A DNA stretch of 64,000 nt from Sphingobium subterraneum (GCF_014199435.1 NZ_JACIJP010000002.1:474001-538000); one strand, 5' to 3'. Positions 43,689-54,353 are shown, counted from the first letter of the stretch. The notes: generated by a model from the letters alone, not told the origin. A program made the numbers and translations.

Positions 43689-44359
43689 AATCGAAACGGA
43701 AAGAGGCGGCGGACATGCGCCACGCCATCAAGACCTGCCTGCACCAGCATCGCTTGCCATTCGGCCGGGCGGAACGAGCGGGCGATCGACAGTTGCCCGT
43801 CTTCCCGCACGATGCGGTGGACGGCGAGCAGGCGCGCCAGCAGCGGGAAGCCGTAATAAGCGAACGCATGGCGGTGCAGGTCATTGACGAACCAGCCCAT
43901 CCGCGCGTGAGTTTCCATGAAGGTCAGGAAGGAAAGGCGCTGCTCGTCGCTCATATGATGGGTAACGAGGCTGGAGACGATGATATCCCACGGTTCATTG
44001 ACGAGATCCGCATAATCGCCCGTGCGGTAGGCGATCGGCGCGCCCGCCGGATGCCGTGCCCGTGCGATATCCTCGCTGCGCGGGTTGAGATCGATGCCGA
44101 CCAGTTCGCATGCCTTGCCATGCCGCTGTGCCCAGCGTGCGAGGGTCCGCAGCATGTCTCCGTCGCCATAGCCGACATCGAGCAGCCGGAAGGCGTTCCG
44201 CCCTTGCATGGCACGGGCCAGAAACCCCACCGTGGGTCGCGCCGCCAGCGTTGCGACATTCACCCGCGCCAGCCCCGCGAGCACCCGCGCGTAAATGGCG
44301 GGGGACAGATCTTCCGCGTCCATCTGCTCCTGCGCGGTGGCGCGGGTGGACAGGTCCAT
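43667..44359 (-). CDS. SAM-dependent methyltransferase of the PKS operon
   Basis: 230 residues from ATG 44359, overlapping the PKS stop by one base (TGATG). Class I SAM fold with LLDVGYGDGDMLRTLARW (about 70-87), 'LVGIDLNPRS' (acidic residue binding SAM ribose) and 'DIIVSSLVTHHM'. Probably O- or C-methylates the PKS product. Confidence 0.88.
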   Translation of the reverse strand: MDLSTRATAQEQMDAEDLSPAIYARVLAGLARVNVATLAARPTVGFLARAMQGRNAFRLLDVGYGDGDMLRTLARWAQRHGKACELVGIDLNPRSEDIARARHPAGAPIAYRTGDYADLVNEPWDIIVSSLVTHHMSDEQRLSFLTFMETHARMGWFVNDLHRHAFAYYGFPLLARLLAVHRIVREDGQLSIARSFRPAEWQAMLVQAGLDGVAHVRRLFPFRLCVERIR

Positions 44360-45492
44360 CAGGCGAGTTCTTCCTGTACCCACAGATCATGGGATGACAG
44401 AACCGAGCCGCTGACCGTGGCGTAGCTGAAGCCCTCCATCGCCACGCCCGGCCCAAAGGCAAGCGCCACGCCTTCGCGCACCGGCGGCCCAGCCAGCACA
44501 TGTTCGAGCACGAACATCAGTGTCGCCGACGACATATTGCCGTTCTCGGCCAGCACGCGGCGGCTGTTGTCGAGCGCGTCGTCGTCCAGCCCCAGCCCCT
44601 GCTCCACCGCGTTGAGGATCGACCGGCCCCCGGCGTGAACCGCCCAGCCATCGATCGCATCGACCGGCACGGGCAACAGCGCGCCGCGCCGCGCCGGATC
44701 GCCCAGGGCAGACAGGATTGCGCCGGGCACTTCGCCAGACAAATGCATGGCAAAACCCTCGTCGCCGATCGTCCAGCGGATAAGGTCGCTGCTCCCCGCC
44801 AGTGTCGTGGCGAAGGGCGCGCCGATTGCCAGACCCCGCCGCTCGCCCGTAACGAGCGCCGCCGCCGCGCCATCGCCAAATTGCAGCATGGCAAGCAAGG
44901 GCTCCAGCATCATGTCGCGCTGCAGATGCAGGCTGGACAGCTCGACGCAGACGACCAGCACTCGTGCGTCCGGCTCCGACCGCACGATATGCCGCGCCGA
45001 TCGCAACGCCGCGATCGCGGCATAGCATCCCATATAGCCGACCAGCAGCCGCTCGACGCCTGGGGAAAGGTTGAGGCGTGCGGCAATGATCTGGTCGATC
45101 CCCGGCGCAACGAAGCCGGTGCAACTCGCCACCACCAGATGGGTGATGCCGCCGAGCGCAGTCTTTTCCGCCAGTGCGCGGATGGCTGAGAGCGCCAATT
45201 CGGGCGCCTCGCGCGCGTATATTTCCATGCGTTCGCCGGTTGAGGGCCAGCGTCCCGCGTAAAATCCGCTCTCCGCGCTCAGGGCATCGGCAGGCAGCAC
45301 CGACCAGCGATGGCCAATCCCGCTCCGCGCCACCATGCGCGTGAACAGCCGCCGATCCCGCTCCTCCGGGATCTGGTTCTGCGCCCAGGCGATAAAGCTC
45401 GCGTGTACATCGTTGCGCGGCACGGCGGTGCCGATGGCGTTGATACAGGGTGTGACATGCGGAGGCATCGCGGTTCTCGCCGTCTCGGTCAT
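44359..45492 (-). CDS. Type III polyketide synthase
   Basis: 377 residues from ATG 45492 (GGAGA 4-5 bases upstream; the frame to 45603 is open but unsupported). Catalytic triad of the chalcone-synthase superfamily: C124 (VVASCTGFVAPG), H286 (WAVHAGGRS) and N319 (ENGNMSSATLM). Condenses malonyl-CoA onto an acyl starter to make pyrones or resorcinols. With the two next genes it resembles the Streptomyces srsABC phenolic-lipid set. Starter unit not predictable. Confidence 0.92.
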   Translation of the reverse strand: MTETARTAMPPHVTPCINAIGTAVPRNDVHASFIAWAQNQIPEERDRRLFTRMVARSGIGHRWSVLPADALSAESGFYAGRWPSTGERMEIYAREAPELALSAIRALAEKTALGGITHLVVASCTGFVAPGIDQIIAARLNLSPGVERLLVGYMGCYAAIAALRSARHIVRSEPDARVLVVCVELSSLHLQRDMMLEPLLAMLQFGDGAAAALVTGERRGLAIGAPFATTLAGSSDLIRWTIGDEGFAMHLSGEVPGAILSALGDPARRGALLPVPVDAIDGWAVHAGGRSILNAVEQGLGLDDDALDNSRRVLAENGNMSSATLMFVLEHVLAGPPVREGVALAFGPGVAMEGFSYATVSGSVLSSHDLWVQEELA

Positions 45493-45611
45493 AGCGTCTC
45501 CGTTGCGACGGAGCGGCGATGCTACGACCGATCCATATACAACACCAACGGTTATTGTGCCGATATGGTTGCGGTAGGCTGAACCGAATCGCGGGTGCGC
45601 CAACGGCCTTG

Positions 45612-46640
45612 TTACGATCGTTCCCGCGCCGCCTGCCGGGCAATGGTCAGCAGTTCCTGCCGCGCCGCCAGTTCGCCGGGTCCACGGCTGTCGCGGGTGG
45701 CGCGCTCGGCGAGAGAGAGGCGGTGGATCGCGCGGGCGATCGCGGGTGCGTCCCAGCGTTTCACCTGCCGCTGCACTAGCGGCTTGTCCTTCCAGAACAC
45801 GGCCTTGCCCGCTTTTTCCATCGCCGCGTCGATCCGCCCGTCGCGGTCGAGTTCGGCGCGGATCGAGGCGATCAGCATCGCGCGGGTCAGCAACGGACGA
45901 AACAGCCCGGCGAGCGAGGCGCCGCGCACGCCGAGCATGGCAAGCTCATGGTTCACGGTATCGATGTCGCCACCCAGCACCGCATTGACCAACGGACCGA
46001 TGTCCGCTTCCACGGCTTCGGCCGACAACGCATCGAGCGCCTCATCCGTGGCATCAAGCATATGCTCCGGGCTCGCGTCGAGATAGAGCGCGATCTTCTC
46101 GATTTCTCCCGCCATCAGTGCGCGGTCGCCGCCCGTCAGGTCGCAGATGCGACGCGCGAGCGGGTTGGAGAGGCGCAGGCCCAGATCCTTGGCGATAGCG
46201 ATCGCAATCTGCGCCGCTTCCCGTTCATCGGGCACATAGCTGGCGAGCGCCATCACCTGCGGGTGATCGAGGCAGCGCTTGACGATCTTCGCCGTATTCT
46301 TGAGCGCGCCCGCTACGGCGATCACCGGGTTGCCGCCTGGGGGCGATTCGAGCAGTGCGTCGATGGCGGGAAGCGATTCTTCACCGATATTGGCAATGCG
46401 GATCCAGCGTTTGTCGCCGAACATCGACATGGACGCCGCCTCGTCCGCTAGCCGTGCGGGATCATTCTTCAGGCCCGGTCCGTCGAGGTCGATCCGTTCG
46501 GCCTGATCGCCCATAGCCTTTTCCAGCCGCTTGGCGAGCGCATGACTGCCCGCCTCGTCCGGGCCGTAGAGGAAGAACAGGCGGATGTCGGCCGGTGGCG
46601 CATCGAGCGCGCGTTCGATCTGCGGCCGGGTGGCCTTCAC
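45612..46640 (-). CDS. holA: DNA polymerase III delta subunit
   Basis: 342 residues, the clamp-loader subunit that opens the beta clamp. RecA-like N-terminal part with 'IRLFFLYGPDEAGSHALAKRL', and helical collar C-terminus ('KRWDAPAIARAIHRLSLAE'). Overlaps lptE by four bases (46637-46640) in the conserved leuS-lptE-holA order. Confidence 0.9.
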   Translation of the reverse strand: MKATRPQIERALDAPPADIRLFFLYGPDEAGSHALAKRLEKAMGDQAERIDLDGPGLKNDPARLADEAASMSMFGDKRWIRIANIGEESLPAIDALLESPPGGNPVIAVAGALKNTAKIVKRCLDHPQVMALASYVPDEREAAQIAIAIAKDLGLRLSNPLARRICDLTGGDRALMAGEIEKIALYLDASPEHMLDATDEALDALSAEAVEADIGPLVNAVLGGDIDTVNHELAMLGVRGASLAGLFRPLLTRAMLIASIRAELDRDGRIDAAMEKAGKAVFWKDKPLVQRQVKRWDAPAIARAIHRLSLAERATRDSRGPGELAARQELLTIARQAARERS

Positions 46641-47161
46641 GGCTTCCGGGCCGCCGCCTGTTCGCTCGCGGTGCGCTGGGCCAGGCGGGTGACGATCTGA
46701 TCGGCGATGGTCTGCGCCAGCCGTTCCAGTGCGGTATCTTCGGCCGCGATGGTCGCGTATTCGCTGCTGGTGACGTCGATACCCGCGTCTGACCCAGCGG
46801 TGGCGTCAAGCAGTCGGACGCCGGTCGCGCCGTCGAAAAGCTGATAGCGCGCGCGCAGGATACGCCGCTCGCGCGTGACCGAATCGTCCTGCCGTACGCC
46901 CGATCCGGTAATCTGGTCGCTCAGCACGACGTCGAGCCGATAGGTCGGCCCCTGACTGGCGGACGTGATCGGCGCGAAACGGTCGTTAAGCGCGTTTCGC
47001 ACCAGCCAGCCACCCTTGCCCTCGATCGGGGAGACGTCGATCCGCCCCAGTCCCTGTGCCACCGCGCCATGCGTGCCACCGCCATAAAGCGGGCGCAGTC
47101 CGCAACCGGATAGCGTGAGCGGCAGGGCGATCGTGGCGAAGAGGAGGATAAGAGCGCGCAT
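46637..47161 (-). CDS. lptE: LPS-assembly lipoprotein LptE
   Basis: 174 residues from ATG 47161, overlapping the leuS stop by one base (TGATG). Lipobox LSGC near residue 20, then GLRPLYGGG, the alphaproteobacterial LptE start. Plugs LptD in the outer membrane for LPS export. Order leuS-lptE-holA supports the call. Confidence 0.88.
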   Translation of the reverse strand: MRALILLFATIALPLTLSGCGLRPLYGGGTHGAVAQGLGRIDVSPIEGKGGWLVRNALNDRFAPITSASQGPTYRLDVVLSDQITGSGVRQDDSVTRERRILRARYQLFDGATGVRLLDATAGSDAGIDVTSSEYATIAAEDTALERLAQTIADQIVTRLAQRTASEQAAARKP

Positions 47162-49695
47162 CAGACGACCAGATTGACCAAACGATCGGGAACGACAATC
47201 ACTTTCTTCGGCGCGGCGCCATTCAAGGTGCGCGCGACGTTCGGCGCGGCGAGCGCCAGCGCCTCCAGCGTGGTCTTGTCGGTGCCTTTGGCGACCGTAA
47301 TCGTGTCGCGCAATTTGCCCATGACCTGGACAGCGATGGTCACTTCGTCCTCGACCAGCAACTTGGGGTCGACGTCGGGCCATGGAGCGTCGGCGATCAG
47401 GCTCTCCTCGCCCATTTCCGCCCAGGCTTCCTCGGCGAGATGTGGCGTCATGGGCGCAACCAGCAGTGCAAGGGCGCGGATCGCGGCAGCGCGCGAGGCA
47501 GACGGCGCGGCCTTTTCCACCGCGTTCGTCAGCTCGTAGATTTTCGCTACTGCCTTGTTGAACGACAGGCTCTCGATATCTTTTGCGACGCCATCGACGG
47601 TCTGGTGCAGCTTGCGGTCGAGCGCCCTATCTTGACTGTCTGCGCCCTCACTGCCCGTGCCAGTGTCGCCTGCCTCGCCGAACAGCCGCCACAGGCGGTT
47701 GACGAAGCGCCAGCTCCCCTCGATCCCGCTCGCGGTCCACGGCAGGTCGCGCTCGGGCGGCGAGTCGCTGAGCATGAACCAGCGCACCGCGTCCGCGCCA
47801 TATTGGTCGATGATGTCATCGGGATCGACGACATTCTTCTTCGACTTCGACATCTTCTCGACCCGGCCAAGCTGGATCGCCGCGTTCGTCGCGGTTTCGA
47901 TATAGGCGTCGCCGCGCTTTTCCACTTCGGAGGGTGCAAGCCAACGGCCATCCTCCGCCCGGTACGTTTCGTGCGTCACCATCCCCTGCGTGAACAGCCC
48001 GGCGAAGGGTTCCGCCACGTCGATCTTCCCCGCATATTGCAGCGCGCGGGTCCAGAAACGGGCGTAGAGGAGGTGGAGGATCGCGTGTTCGACTCCACCG
48101 ATATACTGCCCAACCGGCAACCAGCGCTCGGCTTCGGCCTTGTCGAAGGGCTTGTCCTGGGGCTGGCTGGCAAAACGGATAAAATACCAGCTCGAATCGA
48201 CGAAGGTATCGAGCGTGTCGGTCTCGCGCCGTGCGGTTTTTCCGCATGTGGGGCAGTCGACCGTGTGCCATTCCGTATGCCGGTCGAGCGGATTGCCCGG
48301 AATTTCGAAGCTCACATCTTGCGGAAGCACGACCGGCAACTGGTCGCGCGGCACCGGCACGACGCCGCAATCCGCGCAGTGGATGAACGGGATCGGGGTG
48401 CCCCAATAGCGTTGCCGCGACACGCCCCAGTCGCGCAGCCGCCAGATTGTCGTGCCCTGCCCCCAGCCTTCCGCCTCGGCCCGCGCGATGACGGCGGCCT
48501 TCGCGGCTTCCACGTCCATCCCGTCGAGAAAGTCGCTGTTCACCAGCTTCCCCGGTCCGGCATAGGCTTCGTCGTGGATGGGCTTGGCCTCATCCCCCGC
48601 CGCAGCGACGACGCGCGGCACGGGCAGCATATATTTGCGCGCGAAATCCAGATCGCGCTGGTCGTGCGCGGGCACGGCCATCACCGCGCCGGTGCCGTAC
48701 TCCATCAGCACGAAATTGGCGACGAACAGGGGTAGTTTCGCCTGCGTGAAGGGGTGGATCACCGACAGGCCGGTGTCATAGCCCTTCTTCTCCTGCGTCT
48801 CGATCTCGGCGGCGGCGGTGCCGGAGCGGCGGCACTCCTCGGCGAAGGCGGCAAGATTCGCGTCGCCCTCTGCCAATGCCAGCGCGATGGGGTGGTCGGC
48901 GGCGATCGCGGCAAAGCTCGCGCCGAAGATCGTGTCCGGCCGTGTGGAGAAGACCTCCAGGCTGTCGATGTCGCCGACGGTCTGATCCAGCGCAAAGCGG
49001 AACTGCAACCCGACCGACTTGCCGATCCAGTTCGCCTGCATCAGCTTCACCTTGTCCGGCCACTGGTCGAGGCTGTCCAGCCCCGCGAGCAGATCGTCAG
49101 CGAACTGGGTGATTTTCAGGAACCATTGGGAAAGCTTGCGCTTCTCGACCGGCGCGCCCGATCGCCAGCCTTTTCCGTCGATCACCTGTTCGTTGGCGAG
49201 CACGGTCATGTCGACCGGGTCCCAGTTGACCGCGCTTTCCTTGCGATACACCAGCCCCGCCTCATAAAGGTCGAGGAACAGCGCCTGTTCATGCCCGTAA
49301 TAGTCCGGCTCGCAGGTTGCGAGTTCCCGGCTCCAGTCGAGCGCGAAGCCCAACCGCTTCAGCTGCGCTTTCATGTTGGCGATGTTGGAGCGCGTCCAGT
49401 CGCCGGGATGCACCTTCTTTTCCATCGCCGCGTTTTCGGCGGGCATGCCGAACGCATCCCACCCCATCGGATGCAGTACTTCGTGGCCGGTCATGCGGCG
49501 GAAGCGCGCCAGCACATCGCCCATCGTGTAATTGCGCACATGGCCGATGTGGATGCGGCCGGATGGATAGGGAAACATTTCCAGCACATAGGACCGCGGC
49601 TTGTCGCTGCTGTCGGATGCGCGGAAGCTCTGCTTCTCGTCCCACAGCTTTTGCCACTTGGCATCCGCCTCAAGCGGGTTGAAGCGCCTCTGCAT
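47161..49695 (-). CDS. leuS: Leucyl-tRNA synthetase
   Basis: 844 residues. HIGH motif at 49-52 ([12 protein letters not shown]), an editing CP1 insertion (about 220-410), and [13 protein letters not shown] near 615. Charges tRNA-Leu. Followed by lptE and holA on the same strand. The DUF3576 lipoprotein gene is downstream of nothing else here, but starts 64 bases upstream on the same strand side. Confidence 0.97.
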   Translation of the reverse strand: MQRRFNPLEADAKWQKLWDEKQSFRASDSSDKPRSYVLEMFPYPSGRIHIGHVRNYTMGDVLARFRRMTGHEVLHPMGWDAFGMPAENAAMEKKVHPGDWTRSNIANMKAQLKRLGFALDWSRELATCEPDYYGHEQALFLDLYEAGLVYRKESAVNWDPVDMTVLANEQVIDGKGWRSGAPVEKRKLSQWFLKITQFADDLLAGLDSLDQWPDKVKLMQANWIGKSVGLQFRFALDQTVGDIDSLEVFSTRPDTIFGASFAAIAADHPIALALAEGDANLAAFAEECRRSGTAAAEIETQEKKGYDTGLSVIHPFTQAKLPLFVANFVLMEYGTGAVMAVPAHDQRDLDFARKYMLPVPRVVAAAGDEAKPIHDEAYAGPGKLVNSDFLDGMDVEAAKAAVIARAEAEGWGQGTTIWRLRDWGVSRQRYWGTPIPFIHCADCGVVPVPRDQLPVVLPQDVSFEIPGNPLDRHTEWHTVDCPTCGKTARRETDTLDTFVDSSWYFIRFASQPQDKPFDKAEAERWLPVGQYIGGVEHAILHLLYARFWTRALQYAGKIDVAEPFAGLFTQGMVTHETYRAEDGRWLAPSEVEKRGDAYIETATNAAIQLGRVEKMSKSKKNVVDPDDIIDQYGADAVRWFMLSDSPPERDLPWTASGIEGSWRFVNRLWRLFGEAGDTGTGSEGADSQDRALDRKLHQTVDGVAKDIESLSFNKAVAKIYELTNAVEKAAPSASRAAAIRALALLVAPMTPHLAEEAWAEMGEESLIADAPWPDVDPKLLVEDEVTIAVQVMGKLRDTITVAKGTDKTTLEALALAAPNVARTLNGAAPKKVIVVPDRLVNLVV

Positions 49696-49758
49696 GCTAT
49701 GCTCCCTTGGGTGTCACGTCCCTGCGTGACCCGGATATCATATGAATAAGGGCGGAAA

Positions 49759-50214
49759 TCAGCCCTGGTTGATTGCCATGCGGCGCAGGTCGCGCGCTTT
49801 GGTCAGGATGATTTCTTCCAGCTTCTGCACGGTTGCCGCCTGGACCGGCGCATCAACCCACTGGCTGCCCTGCAGGACCTGACGGCTCGCCGCGACGCGC
49901 AGCGCGTCCGCACGCAGATCCTGATCGAGGATCGACACGGTCAGCTTCATCCGCTCGCCCGCGGCATTGGGGTTGGCGTACCAGTCGGTGACGATCACGC
50001 CGCCGTTGGAATCGGTCTGCACCAGCGGCATGAACGACAGCGTGTCGAGCGTGGCGCGCCACAGATAGCTGTTGATGCCGATAGTCGTCACCTTCGACGC
50101 GGCGATATCCGCCTTTGGCCGGTCCTTGCCCCCGGACGAACAGGCGCCCAGCGTGGCGACAAGCGCGAGGGCCGAAACGGCGGCGGCAGGCAGAGAGACG
50201 GACCGGCGAGACAT
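49759..50214 (-). CDS. DUF3576 lipoprotein
   Basis: 151 residues from ATG 50214 (GAGGAAG upstream). Lipobox LGAC at about residue 25; after it 'IGINSYLWRATLDTLSFMPL' and 'VIVTDWYANPNAAGERMKL', the DUF3576 core. Outer-membrane or periplasmic lipoprotein of unknown function that regularly precedes leuS in alphaproteobacteria. Confidence 0.85.
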   Translation of the reverse strand: MSRRSVSLPAAAVSALALVATLGACSSGGKDRPKADIAASKVTTIGINSYLWRATLDTLSFMPLVQTDSNGGVIVTDWYANPNAAGERMKLTVSILDQDLRADALRVAASRQVLQGSQWVDAPVQAATVQKLEEIILTKARDLRRMAINQG

Positions 50215-50447
50215 GACGTACTTCCTCACGTTAAAACTGGCGGGGTCCGGACGGGCGGACACACGACACGATACTCGCGCATCTATAGCCCGCGCGGTGC
50301 AATCGGCAAGTGCTGGCTTGCATGGTGGTCCGTTGTGGGATTTGGAGCACAGCCGGAGGGAAAAGCGTTAAGGCGGCTGGCCATCGCTGGAATTGCGGTG
50401 TAGGACACTCATATAAGACAATTATCGCGACTCGCAGGTTTAAGGGT

Positions 50448-51167
50448 ATGATCGGCTTAAGGGGAAAATGGTGGATGACCGGCGGCGCATGCGCTGCGCT
50501 GGCGCTTGCCATTTCGCCAGCCTTTGGCGCAGCGAGCGACTTGCTTCGGTTCCGCGCTTCCACGCCGGTTTCGCTGGGCGAACTGGGCAGCATTTCCTCC
50601 TTCACTCCGTCGATCCATGATCCGCGCCTGTCGTCGGCCTATGCCAAGGCGGCGCTGAGCAGCTCGGCCAAGGGATTTCGTTTCACCCCCACTAGCGGAT
50701 CGATGAGCGGGCGCCGCTCGATCACCGTGCTGGTGCGCGCGGTCGGCTCGCTCGGCAGCGGCGGTGAGCGCGCGGCTCCGTCGGTCGGTATTGCGCCGGT
50801 CGCCTTCAACCTCGACGCTTCGCATGGCTGGCGCAAGTTCGCCCTGCCCGAATCGGTCGGCCACAAGCCGCTTGATCCGGTCATGTTCGACCTGCCCTCC
50901 GCACGCGGTTTCAGCATCGACAAGACCCGTTCGCGCATCAGCACCGACGTGCTGCTCGACGCCAAGCGTGACGTCGGCACCGCCGAACAGACTCTGGCGG
51001 GCGAGCGCAAATATAGCGTGAATGTCGCGAGCAGCTATTCGCTGACCCGCAACCTGAACGTTACCGCCGGGGTGCGTTATTCGGGGCCGGACAACCGCCT
51101 CGCGCCGATCACTGACCAGCGGCAGGACAACCAGGCCGTCTATCTCGGCACGGTCTTCAAATTCTGA
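50448..51167 (+). CDS. Secreted, probably outer-membrane, protein of unknown family
   Basis: 239 residues from ATG 50448 (AAGGGT just upstream). Signal peptide with cleavage near AFGA. The rest is polar with a beta-rich C-terminal third; it ends AVYLGTVFKF with a terminal Phe, as outer-membrane barrel proteins do. The C-terminal segment 'SSYSLTRNLNVTAGVRYS' looks like barrel strands, but the length is too short for a full porin without the front half. No function assigned. Confidence 0.6.
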   Translation: MIGLRGKWWMTGGACAALALAISPAFGAASDLLRFRASTPVSLGELGSISSFTPSIHDPRLSSAYAKAALSSSAKGFRFTPTSGSMSGRRSITVLVRAVGSLGSGGERAAPSVGIAPVAFNLDASHGWRKFALPESVGHKPLDPVMFDLPSARGFSIDKTRSRISTDVLLDAKRDVGTAEQTLAGERKYSVNVASSYSLTRNLNVTAGVRYSGPDNRLAPITDQRQDNQAVYLGTVFKF

Positions 51168-51428
51168 TTCGCTTTTGATGGTGTGAACACCCTGCGGCGT
51201 TTTCGCACGCGGTTCCGATAGGCTGTCGAGTCGGGCGCACGACGGATGCATAGTCCCCGGCGGTCGGAGCCGGTTTTGCTAAATCCTTGATCCAAAAAGG
51301 CTGATTCCGGCGCGATCTTCGTCCCTGTTAATCCTTTGGGTCTGCTCTGTGCCATCGCAAGACGGGCAGTTGCACCCCCTCGTCATCCCCGTTCTTTTGC
51401 GGCATGAATGCCAAAACGAGGACAATTG

Positions 51429-52124
51429 ATGACACGCCGCCCTTATTCCCGCCCCGAAAAAATTGCTGCCGGATTGTGCGCGGTCCTGGGACTGATCGCT
51501 GTCGTGATCTGGGGCGTATCGCTGTCGCATTATTTGGCAAAGCCCCATCAAGCGGCGTCCTCCGGGCCCACATATGTTCGGCCCGCCGCGCCAACAACTC
51601 CTGCTGCGCCCGCGCCCAAGCCATCGCAAACCGCCGCGGCCACCACGCCTTCTATGCAACCTCCCGCCAACAGCTTCGTCGTAAAGCGGATCCTGAAGAT
51701 CGACCAGCCCTTCGATCATGGCGACTATGTATGGGACGATGCCGGAGTGCCACCCGGCCCGATCGTCATCACCGTCGATCTCGCGGCGCAGACGCTGTCG
51801 GTTTTTCGCGGCGGCTATGAAATCGGCGCCGCGGTCATCCTCTACGGGGCGAACGACATGCCGACGCCGGTGGGCACCTATCGCATCACCGAGAAAGACG
51901 CTGACCACGTCTCGAACCTCTATCACGCGCCGATGCCCTATATGCTGCGCCTGACGAACGACGGGATCTCGATCCACGGCAGCGATGTCCAGCTCAACGC
52001 GGGAACGCACGGGTGCATCGGCGTTCCGACACCCTTCGCGCGCAAACTGTTCGCGCAGGCCAGGCTCAGTGACGTGGTGATCGTCACCAATGGCAAGATG
52101 ATGGATCTCAGCGGCATATCCTGA
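51429..52124 (+). CDS. L,D-transpeptidase (YkuD domain)
   Basis: 231 residues from ATG 51429 (GAGG upstream). TM or uncleaved signal about 12-34, then a Pro/Ala-rich linker to about 80. YkuD domain about 112-224 with H183 and the nucleophile C196 in IHGSDVQLNAGTHGCIGVP. Crosslinks peptidoglycan 3-3 or anchors proteins in the periplasm. The stop is followed at 21 bases by tRNA-Thr on the other strand. Confidence 0.9.
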   Translation: MTRRPYSRPEKIAAGLCAVLGLIAVVIWGVSLSHYLAKPHQAASSGPTYVRPAAPTTPAAPAPKPSQTAAATTPSMQPPANSFVVKRILKIDQPFDHGDYVWDDAGVPPGPIVITVDLAAQTLSVFRGGYEIGAAVILYGANDMPTPVGTYRITEKDADHVSNLYHAPMPYMLRLTNDGISIHGSDVQLNAGTHGCIGVPTPFARKLFAQARLSDVVIVTNGKMMDLSGIS

Positions 52125-52145
52125 GGAGCCGGACGGGGAAGGAAA

Positions 52146-52220
<75 letters not shown>

Positions 52221-52347
52221 ATGACCATTCCGCGTCCACGGCCACATCGACAGGCGTCGAGCGGCGGGATGCGGGGCTATGGCCTTGCACAGGGCGGATT
52301 GTCAAGGCGCGCTTGCCGTCCGCCGCTGTTTTTCGCTACATGGCCCG

Positions 52348-52476
52348 ATGCGAGAGAGTGACGCGGAAAAGAAGAGACGGCTGGCCGAAGCCCTGCGCAC
52401 CAACCTGCGTCGCCGCAAGGCGCAATCCCGCGCGGGTGAGGGGGATGCGCAGCCTGTTCCGGCCGAGCCTGATTAA
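52348..52476 (+). CDS. Small basic protein, 42 residues
   Basis: ATG 52348 opens a frame coding MRESDAEKKRRLAEALRTNL then an Arg-rich RRRKAQSRAG and an acidic tail. Helical, strongly basic and soluble. Its stop overlaps the convergent aminopeptidase stop (52473-52476). No family named; the charge pattern and clean start suggest a real small gene with nucleic-acid contact possible. No strong ribosome site seen. Confidence 0.45.
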   Translation: MRESDAEKKRRLAEALRTNLRRRKAQSRAGEGDAQPVPAEPD

Positions 52477-54257
52477 AGCGGCGCGCACGCCCGATCCAGC
52501 CAGGCCTTTGCCTCGCCGTCGAGCTGCGGCCCGATAACAGCCAAGACCCGCGCGTGATAGGCATCGATCCACGCGCGCTCGGCCGGATCCAGAAACGCCG
52601 TGTCGATCAATGCCCGGTCGATCGGTGCAAAAGTCAGCGTCTCGAACCCGAGCATGGGCTTTTCCGCTCCATCGACCGCCTTTTCGACGACCAGCACCAG
52701 ATTCTCGATGCGGATGCCATAGGCGCCCGTCTTGTAATAGCCGGGCTCGTTGGAAATGATCATACCCGCGCGCAGCGGCTCGTCACCGCCGCCAAAAGTC
52801 GCAATCCGCTGCGGCCCTTCGTGGACGGAGAGGAAGCTGCCCACGCCATGACCGGTGCCGTGCGCATAATCTAGCCCCTGTTCCCAGAGCGCCCGCCGTG
52901 CGAGCGTATCGAGCTGGCCACCGCGTGTCCCCTGGGGGAAAACAGCGCGAGCGAGCGCGATATGCCCTTTGAGGACCAACGTGAAATGGCGGCGCATGTC
53001 CGCGCTCGGGGTACCGATCGCTATGGTGCGGGTCACGTCGGTCGTGCCGTCGCGATATTGCCCGCCCGAATCGACCAGATACAGCATGTCCGGCGCGATG
53101 CGGCGGTCTGTCTCCGGCTCAACCCGGTAATGGACAATCGCACCGTTCGGACCGGCCCCGCTGATCGTGTCGAACGACAGGTCGACCAGCAGGCCGCCCT
53201 CCTCGCGAAACGCGCGCAGCCGGTCGGCGGCGGAGAGTTCGGTCTGGCTGCCCTTCGGCCCCTCGATCGACATCCAGTGGAGAAAGCGGCTGAGCGCTGC
53301 GCCATCGCGCGCCTGCGCCGCCTTGTGGCCGCCGATCTCGGCCGGATTCTTGATCGCTTTCGCCAATACCACCGGATCGCGCACCGTATCGATGGATGCA
53401 CCGCCATCGTCCAGCGCCGCGAAGATCGCCGCGACCGCGCGTTCGGGGTCGACTGCGACCGTTTTCCCCGCATAGTCCTGCGCCAAAGCCGCTGCGAAAT
53501 CAGCGCGCGGGCGGAGCATGACACGGTTGCCCAGATGCGCGCGCACCGCGTCCGTCACCTTTTCGGGCGCGACGAACAGCTCCGCGCTGCCATCGCTGCG
53601 CACCACGGCATAGCTCAACGCGACCGGCGTGCGCGCCACGTCACTACCCCGGATGTTGAACGCCCAGGCAATCGAATCGAGCGCGCTCAGCACGACGGCA
53701 TCGTCGCCGCGCTCGCTCAGCCAGGCGGCAATGTCGGCGATCTTGTCGGCGCTGGTTTTGCCCGCATGGGCCATGTTATGCACGACCAGCGGGGCGAGGC
53801 TGGGAGCGGGCCGGTCGGTCCACACGGCGTCGATAGGATTGTCCGGCGTCGCGACCAGTTCCGCGCCCTTCTTCACCAGCGCCGCCTGCGTGTCCCCCAC
53901 CCATGCCCGGGTGTGCAGCCACGGGTCGTAGCCGATGCGCGCACCTGTGCCGACATGCTCCGCCAGCCATCGCGCCGGGGATGTCTGCGGAAGGTCGCAA
54001 TATTCGTACAGCGTGCCATCGACCTGATCGCGCACCTGGAGCGTATAGCGCCCGTCGGTGAAGATTACGGCGCGGTCGGCCAGCACCGCCGCGCTTCCCG
54101 CCGATCCGCCGAAGCCGGTCAGCCACGCCAGCCGCTGCGCATAGCTGCCGACATATTCGCTCATATGTTCGTCGGTCAGCGGGACGACGAACCCGTCGAG
54201 CGTCTGACGCGCCAGCTGCGCCCGCAACGCGGCGAGCCTTTCATCGGCAGTGGACAA
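52473..54257 (-). CDS. Xaa-Pro aminopeptidase (M24, AMPP type 1)
   Basis: 594 residues from TTG 54257, which has AAGGAAG five bases upstream; a longer open frame to 54761 overlaps the divergent peptidase gene. Two N-terminal creatinase-like domains (1-300), then the pita-bread M24 domain: metal ligands in LVDSGGQYRDGTTDVTRT (Asp pair), HGTGHGVGSFLSVHEGP (His) and Glu in 'ISNEPGYY'. Removes N-terminal residues before proline. Confidence 0.88.
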   Translation of the reverse strand: MSTADERLAALRAQLARQTLDGFVVPLTDEHMSEYVGSYAQRLAWLTGFGGSAGSAAVLADRAVIFTDGRYTLQVRDQVDGTLYEYCDLPQTSPARWLAEHVGTGARIGYDPWLHTRAWVGDTQAALVKKGAELVATPDNPIDAVWTDRPAPSLAPLVVHNMAHAGKTSADKIADIAAWLSERGDDAVVLSALDSIAWAFNIRGSDVARTPVALSYAVVRSDGSAELFVAPEKVTDAVRAHLGNRVMLRPRADFAAALAQDYAGKTVAVDPERAVAAIFAALDDGGASIDTVRDPVVLAKAIKNPAEIGGHKAAQARDGAALSRFLHWMSIEGPKGSQTELSAADRLRAFREEGGLLVDLSFDTISGAGPNGAIVHYRVEPETDRRIAPDMLYLVDSGGQYRDGTTDVTRTIAIGTPSADMRRHFTLVLKGHIALARAVFPQGTRGGQLDTLARRALWEQGLDYAHGTGHGVGSFLSVHEGPQRIATFGGGDEPLRAGMIISNEPGYYKTGAYGIRIENLVLVVEKAVDGAEKPMLGFETLTFAPIDRALIDTAFLDPAERAWIDAYHARVLAVIGPQLDGEAKAWLDRACAPL

Positions 54258-54353
54258 TGTGACTTCCTTGTTTAATCGGCTATGCACCCAACATAGGGGA
54301 TTGCGCGGCTCCGCGCCACGTCCCCGGCCCTGCCTTTTTCTACGGGAACATCC

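Noticed and set aside
44387..45643. 418-codon frame overlapping the type III PKS on the same strand
   Set aside because: A different reading frame of the PKS gene; the Cys-His-Asn triad is in the other frame.
52962..54275. 437-codon plus-strand frame inside the aminopeptidase gene
   Set aside because: Opposite strand encodes the M24 metal-ligand motifs; this frame shows none.
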